Notes under the pieces: model-generated
The model's database searches: none
Seen by the model: the letters and a program-made list of their open reading frames with translations, nothing else
Told to the model about the DNA's origin: nothing
Shown here: positions 21,441 through 33,600 of the stretch, one piece after another
Layout of the letters: each line of letters begins with the position of its first letter
Numbering within the stretch: the stretch's first letter is position 1
Source of the DNA: Phymatolithon calcareum
Taxonomy: Eukaryota > Rhodophyta > Florideophyceae > Hapalidiales
Direction: 5' to 3'
Length of the DNA stretch: 64,000 nucleotides
NCBI GenBank assembly: GCA_977006965.1
Contig: OZ345353.1
Location: 4,650,001 to 4,714,000, forward strand
Made by a program: the position numbers and the translations under genes

Positions 21441-23330
21441 TTCCAGCATAGGCTCTGCGAGCAGGAAGCACGCAATATGCTTCTACCAAAGCCCATAGCG
21501 GCAAGGCAATCGGAAGCCTATTTAAGCAGTTCTCCCTTTGCAGTTTTAGTATAGAGCATCTCATCATCTCATCGGAGAGAGATAACCCTTTGTCAAGATA
21601 AACCATCTTCATCTTTTCACCACCAGTGATGACAATAGGCACATAGTCTATAGACAGGTGTGGTCGTGAATCTTGAGGCCTTGACACTTTGAGGAACTCT
21701 GCGAGCTCAAACGCTACTCATGCATAAATACTTCCTACTTGTTACGTTGTAAAGCCTTGGATTGGTCTGCAAGACTCTGAACGCCCGTATGGCATTATGC
21801 ACTGCACTTGCCACCATTGATTCTCAACATGGGGCATGAGATCGCAGATGTTGTGTCCGTGTTGTTCCTACAAATATGTCAAACACTTGGAAAGAGATTG
21901 CAGTAGAGTAGCGGTCTACGAACCGAATCATTCGCGCACAGAACGGAGGAGATTAATTACGTTAACTTTTTCTTCTTCTTCAATTGCTTCTGTGCGTAGC
22001 TACGACGAGCAAACGGTATACTCCGGCATACTATCTTGACTATCTTGGCGCAGGTGTCCTAGGCATTCCGAGACGCTTATATGCCTGCCCTCTTTGAGCG
22101 CCCTGGTATAGGGCTGAGCGCCTCAATGTGGGTCTGCCGCAACGTCTACGCGACCTTCGCCCTGAAACCACGGAAGAATTGGAAATTGCAAGCTTAATGC
22201 GGAGGTAGCGAAGATGATATTGCTAACGATGTTGCAAGCATTGCCAGTTCGAGGTTCCTGATGAGAAGAATTTGACCTGATGCGGCGAAAAAAAAATGGA
22301 TCGCTGAAGGCGCGCTATGCCAAATCGGATGACAAGCTGAATCGCCGGCACGTGAGGACAAGTTCCCTAGCGCTATTAAAGAAAGGATCTGTGCTTGCCA
22401 CCCAGTTTCTGTGAATGCACTACGGACAAAACTGCAGAATTTGTTTTGCAACTGCACCTGGCGACACACACAGACGATTTTATCATGGCTGATGATGTTT
22501 ACGAACTTCTGCTTTGCACCAACACTGCAATGGCGTTGGTGAGGGACGTTCGGGGATTCCACGTTGACATGTTCATGTAATTACAACTGCTTTTATTCTT
22601 TTAACTCTCAGGTTTTTGTAAACCTTACGTTTTCACTGTTGCCGGAGGCTGATTTGAAGTTTTTACCGTAGAATCCAGAGGCTGAAAGTGACCATGCGAT
22701 CAAACAAGACCAGGATTTCCGTGACCACTGCAACTTTTGACGTCCTCTTGTTATTCGAAAAATGTTCGCGAACTTGGAGCACCCGACGACTCGTCGCGGA
22801 CGGGAGCAAAATGAAGAGGTCAGCGGGGGGAACAACAGGGTCTTTCGTTTCTCTATGTCTCACTCTGCACTGATTTAATGGCCTTAGCAGATTAGCTGAA
22901 AGAGTGAATATCAGCCCTAAAATTCAAAAAACGACTAAAGAAAACGATTCGGATAAGCACGTTTGCTGGCGGCTGTATCTTGTTCGGAAGAAAGCAAAAA
23001 ATCTACAAATGTGCCAGATTTGCTCCAAATTTGCTTGCAACCCGGAATTGCATGAATGTGCCCATTCTTAATGTCATGAAGAGTGCAAGCTCGCCGAAGA
23101 GGATGGAAATGAAAAATAGAATAATGTATTTGAAAGACTATTAGAGCTCATTGGTTGCTCATGGATTCCGACATGTCGTAGTTTGCCGTAATGCTCAGAA
23201 TCTGAGTAGAAAAATGGTTTGCAAGTAGAGCTACCTCTTCAGAAGACAACTACACTGAAAGATAGTCGTATGGTAGAGTAGAGCATACCGCTTAGCAAGC
23301 TCCAGATTCTGCGCACTCTCGCGATAAAGA
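21441..23330. other. no gene recognised
   Basis: I find no supported gene. Several 60-120 codon frames exist but share no motif with each other or with known families. A CTTCTTCTTC stretch near 21970 may be another decayed SINE tail. Confidence 0.5.
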
Positions 23331-23784
23331 AAGAAACACAAACAGTTAACTCGTTAAACACTGCATATCCGTCAAATTATGTCTGCAGCTGATGCAAGAG
23401 TGCAGCAATCATGAGTGCCAGTAGCAAGTCACGTATGGACTTGATGGCTTAGCTCCTTTCTTGAGGGCATCAGGAGTATTCTTTAGTAAAAGTATGAGGA
23501 GATTCTATTTCCGCACGAGCATGCACCTCCTTTACAATATGTGGCAGGGGAGCGCATACATACATACATGTGTCCCTTCATGTGGCTTTGGTGACTATCG
23601 CCTCAAGAACAAGTCGCGTGTAGGACAGCAAGGCCCAGGTTCAAAAAAATAAAACAAACTGTACCCATGATAAATGTCAGTGGCGCCATCGACCCAGCAT
23701 ATGCGACAAAAATGTCGAGGTGCAAACCTATAAATACAAACTTTCGGCACGCTAACGCTGCGCTTGCGCGTGGCCTCTTGCGAG

Positions 23785-24111
23785 CAAAGCATTAGAATTA
23801 TTTATTTATTTTTATTCTTTTCTCGAAAAGTGTCGAGAATAAATAATTTATTGTTGAACGCAGAAGCAATAAATTATTGTATTCAAGTTCAGTGAGGTAT
23901 AAATAACTGGTTATTCTCCGAATTATTGGATCCTTCTTGCTACTTTCTGTCGCGATAGAATAACCGGATCGAAAAAATGAGGAGTCCGATACAATAATTG
24001 TCGCAACCACGACGATCTCAATAAATACAATAAATATGCGAGACTCAGGAAAAAATTATTGGAACAATAATTTAAATAATTACAATAGCAATTATTTTTT
24101 CCAATGCTTTG
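23785..24111. mobile_element. hAT-type MITE, 327 bp, with 8-bp TSD
   Basis: The insertion is absent from copy 1 (near 3965). It is flanked by CTTGCGAG (23777-23784 and 24112-24119), the 8-bp duplication typical of hAT transposons. Its ends are inverted: CAAAGCATTAGAA at the left and the complement of CAAAGCATTGGAA at the right, 12 of 13 matching. The body is strongly AT-rich with many AATAAT words and internal palindromes, and has no transposase, so it depends on an autonomous hAT elsewhere. Confidence 0.9.
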
Positions 24112-24669
24112 CTTGCGAGGAGATCGATGAGGTCGAGTGCAGACGCCATTATATGTTTTGCGAATTATGATGTCGTTGCCTTGGTTGTGGCATTCGTCGA
24201 TACTGTTTGCGATCAGGTTCATGGCTTCTTTTACAGGCAAATCAAGTCCCTCTGCTACAAGATCATACGATTTATGCTTCATAAATATCAACATGCGAGT
24301 GATGATGAATCGATTATCGAACGGTATCAGGGAAGTATTAGTAATTGGCCATATTATTTTTGTTCTGAATTCGCGACGCAAGTGCTGATGGATTCTTGGG
24401 GAGGGCCATGCTGCACGTAGCGTGATTCTGATTGCCAGAGAGTGCATGGAAGCTGGAGCTCAGGACCATGAGTCGGCATGCAGCCAGAAAAAACACGTCA
24501 GTGAAAAAGCTTAAGAATGAGATCAATGAACGAGAGCTACCTTTCCATCTGATTCGGTCGGCTTGTACGATGCGGCAGATGAGCAAAAGAGCTTTTCATA
24601 AGCAAGTCAGGCTCCCAGCTTGCGAGTCGATCTCGCTCAAGCTAATGAAAAGCCTCGTCACGTCCGCAT

Positions 24670-25262
24670 TCAAGGAATATACAACAAATCGTCCTTAATC
24701 AAGGTAATGTCAAAACTAATTCCACGGAACGCCATACTGGAACCGTAGGAACACTCTGCGTACACCTTCGCAAACCCAGCACGAAGGTGGCAACATTCGT
24801 AGGATCTCCCGCAGTCACGCAAAGAATGTAATTGTGCATCTCTGTTTTGTCCTCTCACTTCCGGCCAAAGCGCGATATTGCTCTGCGCAATAACCCATAC
24901 ATGTTCAAGCACGAAATTAGGCACCAGATTTTGTGCCCAGTATGCTGTCTCATCGCCAGAGGAATCGGAGGAAAACCACAGCAGAGTGAATTCATTAAAT
25001 GTGGAGCCAAATGCGTTTAATGACGTCGGACAGTTGCGCAAAAAATTCTCAACACCGTCACATACTTTTGGCCTGCCCAATCAGGACATATCTGGGCGCT
25101 AATGATTGAAGTAAACAGGTTAACATTTGCACGTATATTGCGAATTTGGGTTGGCATGATTTCACGGCACCTTGCAATGACTCTCACCTCCAACTTTTTC
25201 GCTCGATAGTTATGAGGCATAAGTCTTACTATCTTGTGGCGGAGGGACTTGATTTTCCTCAA
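24670..25262 (-). pseudogene. unknown repeated protein-like frames (copy 2)
   Basis: Minus-strand frames 25017-25262 (ICPDWAGQKYVTVL) and 24670-25080 (137 codons; LLWFSSDSSGDETAYWAQ, IAQSNIALW, RDAQLHSLRDC, VYAECSYGSSMAF). They overlap in different frames and match copy 1 at 4680-5500. The 24670-25080 frame is longer here than in copy 1 and ends close to the segment boundary. I recognise no family. Confidence 0.4.
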
Positions 25263-25927
25263 AAAGAGACCGTTTCTTCAAAATTGAAGAGAAACGCCAC
25301 AACCCTGAACATCGAATGCCAGCAAGCTGAGCAATGGACCACATCACGAAACTGATCGAAAGCAACTTCGGAATGCAAACCGTATCGAATACAACCACCA
25401 AACAGGTGGTGACACCCGCGACCACCGTAAATTGCAAAAAATGCAATCCTGTACATGATGCTGACACGACTCATGATCCAAGACGAAAAACATGTATGGG
25501 ACTATAAACGTTAGTGACAACTTTGACAAAGTAGAGATGAAAAGAATGTGACCCAAACGTACTTCCAAAGTTCTGTTCACTAACTCAAACTTCCGACACC
25601 CAAGGGCTGCGCTTGCGCGCGGCCTCTTGCGAGGAGAACGACGAGGTCGAGTGAGGACTCCACAACATTTTTTACACATTACATTGATCAAGGGTGGCGT
25701 CGACTCGGTGGTAGTTTTGTTGAATGCAGTTTGTGATTCGAAGTGGTTGGCAATCAGGTCCATATTGAGCTCTGCGGTTCTGCTCCTAGAAGATAGGAAG
25801 TGGTTGTTAAGGTCAGTTGTCTACTTGTTGGTGTCTTGCGGAAATCTTCCAGCAGAAACGAAGTGGTGGCCTTTTTGTAGACAAATCGAGTCGGCGGACC
25901 GCGATTAGTGCTTCATAGCTTTCAAGA

Positions 25928-26823
25928 CTAGCCAGTGACCAGTGACGGTGGTGAGAGCCTTTCCAAGTGCCGTGCAATTCCTTCAGGTCCAATTCGCAAT
26001 ACAGAGGCGCAAGTGCGTTGAAACTTGTGGAGCCATTGAGAGATGCTATGTAAGCCATTTGGCTTTAAATCTAGGTGGCTTAGCTTGGCGACGACTTCCT
26101 CTGCTAATTTTTGCGAATATGGCGTTGGCGAGACCACAAGATACTGGACACGAAATATAGAATACGACCCCGTTCGTGCTGGTGCAGAGGTCACAGCCAA
26201 GAGATGCGTTGTGCTATCACTTGAAATGATTGCATAGAGTACGGAAATATCAAGCAGTGGTAAGAACAAGCCTGTGTTTACTCTCGCATTGTAAGCTTTG
26301 TCTTGAACACCTCGATTGCCTCCCCCTACTTCGCACGCACCAAGCCAAGCATTTCCCGATCGATCCCGTCCAGTCGCCTCACCCTCATCGCGTATCTTGA
26401 GAGTGAAAAACGCAGGCTTACTACACAACTAATCCCAAAACAGTGGTTTCCTCTCCACATCCAAATCATCCACATAAAAAGGGTGCTATCCCTACCATGA
26501 CCCTCCATCATCGCCGAGCGCAAGCTTCCGTTCGGCGCGACAAACATCTCAAAAAGCCGCCGCACACGGGCATAAAGTACGAGAAACTCCACAAACTCTC
26601 GACGCCAAATGAACAATCCAGAGCTCTTCGCCATCGTGAACCCTATATGACGAAACGTTGGGTTGCGCAATATGAGCGACTCATTCCTCCCAGTCGCAAT
26701 ATCCTCCTCGGACATTTCGTACGCTCCGCGCGCGCCGACGCGGGCGCGGAATCGACAAACATTCTTCCAACTCTGTTCATCCTTGCATTTCCTTTCGATG
26801 AAGGAGAGGCGATGTTTGCGCAC
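25928..26823 (-). pseudogene. unknown repeated protein, family E, copy 2
   Basis: Two minus-strand frames overlap: 26326-26823 (165 codons; RNESLILRNPTFRHI, FIWRREFVEFLVLYARVRRL, FVAPNGS) and 25928-26428 (166 codons; KPAFFTLKIRDEGE, LLAVTSAPARTGSYSIF, YLVVSPTPYSQKLAEEV). A frameshift near 26500 joins what was probably one protein of at least 280 residues. The first half recurs at 60454-60675 and the middle at 8178-8453. I do not recognise the family. Neighbouring sequence is GC-rich up to about 27170. Confidence 0.4.
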
Positions 26824-27179
26824 GGAGTGGTCGCCAAGAAGCTAGCGGACGAGCGTAGGTCGCGCGGTGGGATAGTCAGCCCCGGAGAGAGTAACGAAAT
26901 AGCCGAACCACACGCCGGACGCTAACAGATGCGCAGCACCGGAGAGATAGTTGTATTCGAGTGCGATGCCGCGATAGGTCACAAACTCGCGCGGCACAAC
27001 GTATATGCACGATCGTCAACAGCGAGCGTTTGTGAAGTCCGAACGAGCTTCTGGAAGCGTGCGTGAGACACTGTCGTGCCCTAGGGAGAGGTCGAAATGC
27101 ACCGCGAAGACGTTGCGCGTGTTGCGGTCGCATAAGGCGCGCAGAAGGCGGGGTATTGCTGACGCATCGTGTGAGTAGA

Positions 27180-29003
27180 AAATTCAGCTAGGGATGGCCA
27201 TGTAGTGAGTTTTTCTCACTTTTGTTGGCCATGAAGTGCATTTCCTCATTTATATTTCATTCAGCTCACCGCAGTTTCCAGTTCTGCACCGACACCGACA
27301 ATGGCCAGTAGAGTAGGCCTTGAAGCAGACTGTGAATTGCATAGCCAAATCGCGCATTGGGCACCGACTACACGTCTGCACCATTCTTCCTCAATGGAAC
27401 TGGCTTCAAAGGATGGGAGCGCAGTGCGCGAACAGCAATAATGAAGTAAGTGTGCATGCGACATCGTCGGCGTGAAAGGCTCTGGTGGAGAGATAAGAAA
27501 ATGCGGGAAAAAAGAACAGGAATAATCCCCGTCAACTCGATTCCGAACTAATGTCTCAGATGAAGGGACAGCGTGTTTGTACCGTTGAGCTTTGCATGCA
27601 TAAAAACGTTCGTTCATACGTGGGGGAACAAAGAGGACAGCCACTACGCTGTCCCGACGAACGCGGTAATGTGGAACTCAGCACTCACACGCATTTCGGC
27701 GCGATGCTCGCACGGCAAAATTAATCTCATGCATCTCCCGTTCATGCTGCACGTCTTGAAGCAGTGAAACAGGTGTAGAGAGATGCGCAACGAGTGCTAG
27801 CAAAACGCAACGTGCCGACTAAACTTCAAAGACGCGAACGGGAAACATTCGTATTGGGGCAAACGTCTTTCAAGGCTTGACCGATGATCGCGTGCCAGGT
27901 CGCCGATTCTATAGTGATAGATGCTTGTCCTGGAAGTGTAGGACAACAACTGCCATGTGCTTTTGAATCGCATAGTGTCCACCAGAGAAGCTGCAGCTTA
28001 ACTGTTGGGAAATAGATGGCCATAAACACTTCGCAAAGCTAAAAATAGTATCGTGTATATTCAGTCATCTTTCCGCAGGAAAATATTCGCGGGGTGCCAT
28101 TACAGTGATTACTTTCAAATCCGAGTTGACTTCAGACTTGTTTGCGCTATGCATTCCCAAAGCGCCAAGCTGAGAAAGAAAACTAGAATGCCTATGAAGG
28201 GCAATTTCGACGAGCCAGAAAAATGAGGAAAAAATCTAAACTCAGATCTTTGGTTATATGGCGAGGTGTATTGCCAGCGATGGGTTGGGATGCAATGACT
28301 CAGTGTAACGTCCTGATTAGGACCTTCCCTCATGTATGAACCAGCTTCGCAAGTGGGCTGGGACTCGGAAAAACGAAGACAACTTGCTGGAACCAGCAAA
28401 TTAATTGTTTTTGGCCAGCCCGTAGACAACACGCTGGGAAACAATGTGTACATAGAGAGCGTGCTAAGCACAAAGAAGACTCTCGATGTGGACAGAAAAT
28501 GAAGTCACGCGTGGGCGGCAGAGTGCAGTGCAATCATGGGATGAAACCCGTGGCAGGAAGTGGTGGACGGCGTACAGTACGGCAGGGATTGCGAAGATTG
28601 GATCTCAGCACACAGTGCATTGCAGACGGATTGCAAGGAACACCGTACTGTACAGATAATTGTACCAACGAGCTTGCAGACAAACGAGCCGCGTGCGACG
28701 GGCGAGCGTCCTGTAGGACGAGGATCATCCTCCCGCAACAGATCCAGAATCAATGATGATCATCATCATCATACTCAACACAATTTTGAGTGCAACGCAA
28801 ACTACGTGGAAGATTAAAATCTCACACGTCATCTCTTAACAAACTGTGCAATCGGATGTTTGTTGAAGTTTGTTCCAACTTGTTAGAAGCATAATATCAC
28901 TAAAATGTAGGTGCAATGGACTCTGTCTGTTCAAGCTCTGGATCGGACAGATTAGACCTGTCCCGTTCAAGCGAATGTGAAATTGTTCGATTCATTTGAG
29001 ATC
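27180..29003. other. no gene recognised
   Basis: Short frames only. A short ATGATCATCATCATC run at 28755-28771 is a trivial microsatellite. Nothing else is supported. Confidence 0.5.
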
Positions 29004-29016
29004 TCGTTGTTTTATT

Positions 29017-29223
29017 TTTTTATTTTTTTTATTTTTTTTGAATTTTGAATTTATTAAACGCCCTCAGAAACACTCATAAGACTGTAAGGGAGATGCGTTT
29101 CAGATGCTACTACCTTGGTAGCTCCGTTAAAGCCCGCAAAAGCTCGTTGCTATCGTCGTAGCCCTAGATGCAAAAACCCTCCTCCAGAGAAGGTGGAGGG
29201 AAAAGCTTAGAGTCCACTTGTCG
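29017..29223 (-). mobile_element. 207-bp retroelement 3' end with 13-bp TSD
   Basis: TCGTTGTTTTATT at 29004-29016 is repeated exactly at 29224-29236. Minus orientation: the 3' UTR contains CTCCACCTTCTCTGGAGGAGG (a hairpin) and GAGTGTTTCTGAGGGCGTTTAATAAA, then a poly(A)-like tail. The same 3' UTR occurs at 44316-44515 and 48592-48762 and parallels the lineage-1 3' end at 11660. The insert is non-coding. Confidence 0.92.
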
Positions 29224-30376
29224 TCGTTGTTTTATTGCGATCATCCCGTTTCGCGATCCACAAAACCGTTGTGCTCTATAGATATTGCGCGCAATGTCGC
29301 TTTGTAGAGCGATTCATGAAAAGCGCACTAAGCTGGGAGATTGTAACCATCACACACTTTAGAACGCCAGATAACAAAGAACGCAGGACTGCACTGTACG
29401 GAAGGAGATGACCGCATGCACTTGGCCAAGATAATGTATCCGCCATCCTACGAAAAGCAAACTTAAAGAGTTCTACACACCAAAGGCACTCGGCTCGGGG
29501 ACAGGATTCCAGGAACTGGGATCTCTGCGCGCGCAACTGCGCCTAGAGTGCGCCTCGTCCCCAACAGGTCTTCCACATACTTGGCACTTCTTTAGGTATC
29601 CATGTTGGCTACAGGGCGCCCGGCGCTAGGACTGCGGCGGAGTGCACGTGCAGCAAATAATAGGATGAGCAAAGAACTTCCCACGTCGCTGATTCTCGAT
29701 CTCCCACACACAGTGTATTGCAGTCAGACTTCAAGAAATATCCTCAAGATTTTTCGCCCCAAGGACCTCTCATCATATAAAAGTGACGTGAGGAGCTCAG
29801 AAACAAACCACCCAGTTTGGAACTGCTACCGTTTTGTTGCGCGATCCTGTGTCACTCGTTCAGCAAATCAGGATGTCTTCCAGCGCAGTCAAAGTCGTTA
29901 CGCAGAGCAGCCCAAATGATTCATGATCGACGACCGCAACTGAGAAATCGTAATCTCCAGCATATGTTCACATCAACAAGTTTGGTTGAGCGTTCCCTTG
30001 TCGCTGATTGGATGTAGTACCAGTATTCATCTTGCTGAGGCGGCTGTTTAAAAAATTACCAAAAAAGCTAGACGTTGTCTGATGCACACCGTAGTGTTCA
30101 GTTGTGTCTCGTAGACACGAATCTTATATTGCTCAATTCGGATACCGTAGTGAGAGGCGATCATCCTGTTCCCCGATACTCTACCATATTGTATTGTTTT
30201 TTCATGCACGTGCACAGCTTCCATCAATCTTAATACCTCACCACCAACAACCGCAAACTCCTACATAAGAGCACATCCCCTGCTACAACACGCTCTCTTC
30301 AACAACCAGCTTGCCGACTTCTTCTTGCTCCATCTCCTCCGCATGAACTCCAGTCAACCGCCATAACTAGCACGAC

Positions 30377-31798
30377 ATGGAGGCCGCCGGATTCGGTCTC
30401 GCCATTATTACAGAGGCCTGTACCCTCTTCACCAGTATCACTACACTTATCTCCGACATCCGGAAAGGACCTGATACCTTCCGTAGGTTGACAGATGAGC
30501 TCAATCGTATGATGTGACATATCGACGAGGTAGAGACTCGCCTTCAATCATCACCAGCAGCTATCCACGCTAGCATCCGTGATCTTTTCAACGAAACATT
30601 ATCGTCCGTGCGCAACATCCTTTACCGTTGCAAGTCCACGTTGGAAACATTTCGATCGAAGATGTATCCAGGGAATGCAAGTGGTATAAGGGCTAACTTA
30701 ACAAAATTCCGTCGCATTGTCCGTTCCTCAGACATTAGCGACACTATGAATGCTCTCCAACCGCAATTACAAGACGCCTCGACCCAGTTGCTAACTCTGA
30801 AATCTATGCTCGTCACCGGAGTCAACATTCAAGCTCTTGTGCCCAATCTCGAAAGTTTACAAGCAGTCAGCAACGCGGTCGAAGTGTATCGTGTGGGACC
30901 AAGCATACCGGAACTACTTCATGTCGCATCGCTCATCTTTACTGCAAGAGGTGTGGACGGCAAGCACAGTACACCAGAAGGAATTTTAAAGCAAGCGATT
31001 CTATCCTCTGTGTCTGCTTCCAAAGTGACGGCGGCGACTGGAGTCCTTACTCCTGCTCACGGCGTCGCCGGCATGGCCGGTGTTGGTAAAACAATCGCGC
31101 TGCAGGCGCTTTCTTTTGAAGAAGATATTCTCAGCCGCTTCCCGGGAGGGATTCACTTCCTCGGTCAAGGCGCCACACTGGCCATGGCAATATCCGAAAT
31201 CGCGAGAATCATGCGTCTAACAGGAGCATCGGCATCTGCCTCAGTCGTCGAACAGTGTCCGTTGCTAAGGAAAGCTGTGGATTATGCTGTCGCATGGTTC
31301 GAGGGGAAAGTCTGCCTTTTCCTTGTTGACGATATCTGGCCTACGAAAGACTGTTGGACCGGATTCTTGAACGACATGCGTCAGTTGATAAGATGTTGTC
31401 CGGAGAGTAGGATGGCCATCACCACCAGGAGCCATGCCATCGCGCACTCTGCAGGGTGCAAGGTTGACTTTGTCGCAAGAGCCACGCTTGGGGCCGTTTC
31501 CCAGAGCATATTCATGACATATGCGACACAAGATGGAACACAGAAAGCTCCTCGAGACCCCACCGGTGGCCTTTGGTGGAGTGTCGCGACAATTCTCTCC
31601 ATTTGTGGGGGGCTGCCACCGGCTCTAGCTGTCACTGGAAGCGCTGTTGCTTTTCTCACATCGGAATATGGCGTTTTGGAATGTGCTTGCGACGCGTATG
31701 CTTCACAACTGGTGAAACAGTCCAAAGGGCCGCTTCAGTCCACTCACCCACCCTTAATAGTCTTTTGTAGTAGTGGTCAAGCTATGGCACGGCTATAA
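30377..31798 (+). pseudogene. NLR-like STAND ATPase (NB-ARC), truncated, one in-frame TGA
   Basis: ATG at 30377 opens MEAAGFGLAIITEACTLF, a hydrophobic helix-rich N-terminus like the HeLo-type domains of fungal STAND proteins. TGA at 30515-30517 (CGA to TGA likely) interrupts it after residue 46; the frame then continues open to 31798. NB-ARC motifs: P-loop GMAGVGKT (about 31070), Walker B LFLVDDIW (about 31317), sensor-like RMAITTR (about 31410), GLPPALAV (about 31612). At 31722, after DAYASQLVKQ, host sequence ends and the arm sequence TCCAAAGGGCCGC begins, so the winged helix, MHD region and WD40 part are lost. The closest relative is the gene at 56117-58009, its mirror partner across the inverted repeat; the 0.4-2.0 kb pseudogene also matches. 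It would be an immune or cell-death-type switch if intact. Confidence 0.85.
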
Positions 31799-32048
31799 CT
31801 ACGACAATCCGGTTCTTCGGCAAGCGGTGCTTGTGCGGGAGGAGGTTCCTATGAGTTACAAGAAAGTGCCCGGAAAGTGTAGTAAGTAAGGAGAAGCGCG
31901 ACACAGCTCGGCGTCTCTGGGGAGGTAGACGGTTGGACGGCGTGAAAGAAAAGCTAAGTCTCCAATATTTCAGTTTTATGTTTCCAAAAAAACCGCAGAT
32001 ATTATTCAAGTCTGTCAAAGGCAAGTTGCAAGCCTGCATCGCTATCAC

Positions 32049-33071
32049 AGAAGGATATGAAACACAAAAGGCGTAGACCAGCGAGCGGGGAAATGTTCAA
32101 AAGGATCTGAAACACATCAGACGTCGTTGTTTTTGGGATTGTGTAGCGAGCGGGGAAACGTGCACTATAAAAATCCATGTTTTTCAACTAATCATTCGGT
32201 TTCCTTCATTTTCCAGTGATTGAGCGAACTCTAGCCCCAACTCCCAGCTGTAAACTGTTGCTTGTGACATGGATAGGTCGGGCGCGGTATGAGCACGCCG
32301 ACGGAGGCACACTGATGGGCGGGCGCTGAGGGGTCGCAACCTGAAGTCGCTGACAAGGCATTCTACCAATGGGGACAGCGCTGAATTGGGCGAGTGAAGG
32401 GAAGTTTTCGGCTATTTTTGCCGATATTTTGTGCGGTCAGTGTGTTTACGCGAAACCACTGCCGAACTCCCAGAAGAGTGTCGCGGGCGAAACCTGGGCA
32501 TGTGGAGTGCGGTTGGAACCTCAAGTTAAGCGAGCACCGCGGGCGCGCAATAGAGAAAGAGGGGCATCGAAGTGAGAGTTTGTTTGGTTGTGTGAGACTT
32601 TTCCAGTCATTCCTTTCAAGTGCTCTGCGGGGGAGTCATAATTGAGCTCATTTGTTGAGAAATTGCCATGAGTTCCGACTTGCAGAAATTCGGCACCTTC
32701 CTTGGCATTCTACTGCGAAAGGATGGCTCCCGAAAAGCAAACGCAGGAGGCCTAGAAGGCTCTAGGGAAGCTACAATTTTCTTTGCTGAGCTTCGTGTAT
32801 CGACATGGAGCGGTGCAGTCTCTCGAACATTACGTCAAGTGTTACTTCACTTCCTACAAATCCCAGAGTCAATCTTTGAGGACGTCCGGGACCCCGACGT
32901 GCAAGAAGCAGTCAAACTTGGAGCAAATAGACTGTCATGAGAGACGCTTACGCCATCAAAGTGTTGCTAGCCCCAGAAGGGGAATACGCAAAATGAATGA
33001 ATGAATAGCATTCTACTAGACTCGAAATTTCAGTTGCCTTTATCATAGTAACGTAGTAATGTATCTCGTCA
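32049..33071 (+). mobile_element. about 1-kb insertion in the left arm, RT-like remnant with (ATGA)n tail
   Basis: The right arm is continuous here (near 55655); the left arm carries about 1020 extra bp, bounded by CACA on both sides. Inside, 32668-32940 reads LQKFGTFLGILLRKDGS, like the RT segment after the palm, and 32989-33002 is a short ATGAATGAATGAAT tail. The first 150 bp holds two copies of GCGAGCGGGGAAA about 55 bp apart. Boundaries are approximate. Confidence 0.55.
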
Positions 33072-33099
33072 ATGGCCACATTTTCTCCTTTGTGAGGGT

Positions 33100-33600
33100 T
33101 AATGTGGACTTTCTCAGGATGCTGTTGAAGGTTTTAAATGCCCATGATCTTTGACTGCCGATTTCTTTTATCAAAATCGGCGGAATTTTTGAAACCGACC
33201 TACAATAAATCTTGCGCAGAGAATTCTGTGCCTGCTTTCTGTCATCCTCGCTGCTTGGCGCGGAAGACCATATCTGCCTCAGCCTCGATTGTCTCTGCCA
33301 AAACCTGTGAATTCTTCGTGCTCTCTTTGAGAGTAGGTGCTATCGGCGGAACTTCCATTGCTCTATTCGACATTGCTTCATTTATCTTCTCCGGTGCTGC
33401 CCTGTCCACTTTCCAAACAGATTCATTGCGATATCAATCGAACTTTCACTTCTCTCTCAATACTTGGCTTTTGTCCTGTGTTATATGTGGACGTAATCGT
33501 ATACTAGCAGGATGATTGCTTTTAAAAGCCTTATGCATTTTTCTGTGGATAGACCCTTCCTTGTCATGTCTGCTGTGGCGCTTGATGAGTACTGTCTCTT
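33100..33600 (-). mobile_element. lineage-4 RT thumb and downstream, within left arm
   Basis: Minus-strand reading gives STEKCIRLLKAIILLVYDYVHI, an RT thumb motif; sequence past it matches 55218-55586. Since both arms carry it, it was inserted before the arms were duplicated. It is broken. Confidence 0.6.

Larger units (their letters stand above)
23330..27000 (+). repeat. segmental duplication, copy 2 (direct repeat of 3.48-8.52 kb)
   Basis: The copy with fewer insertions: it lacks all five retroelements found in copy 1 and so shows their empty sites (near 24257, 25537, 25686, 25870 and 26117). It has its own insertion, the MITE at 23785-24111. Frames at 24670-25262 and 25928-26823 match copy 1. 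The 26550-26810 part recurs at 60470-60740. Confidence 0.8.

Noticed and set aside
28755-28771. ATC microsatellite as a functional element
   Set aside because: A few units only, with nothing around them to suggest a role.
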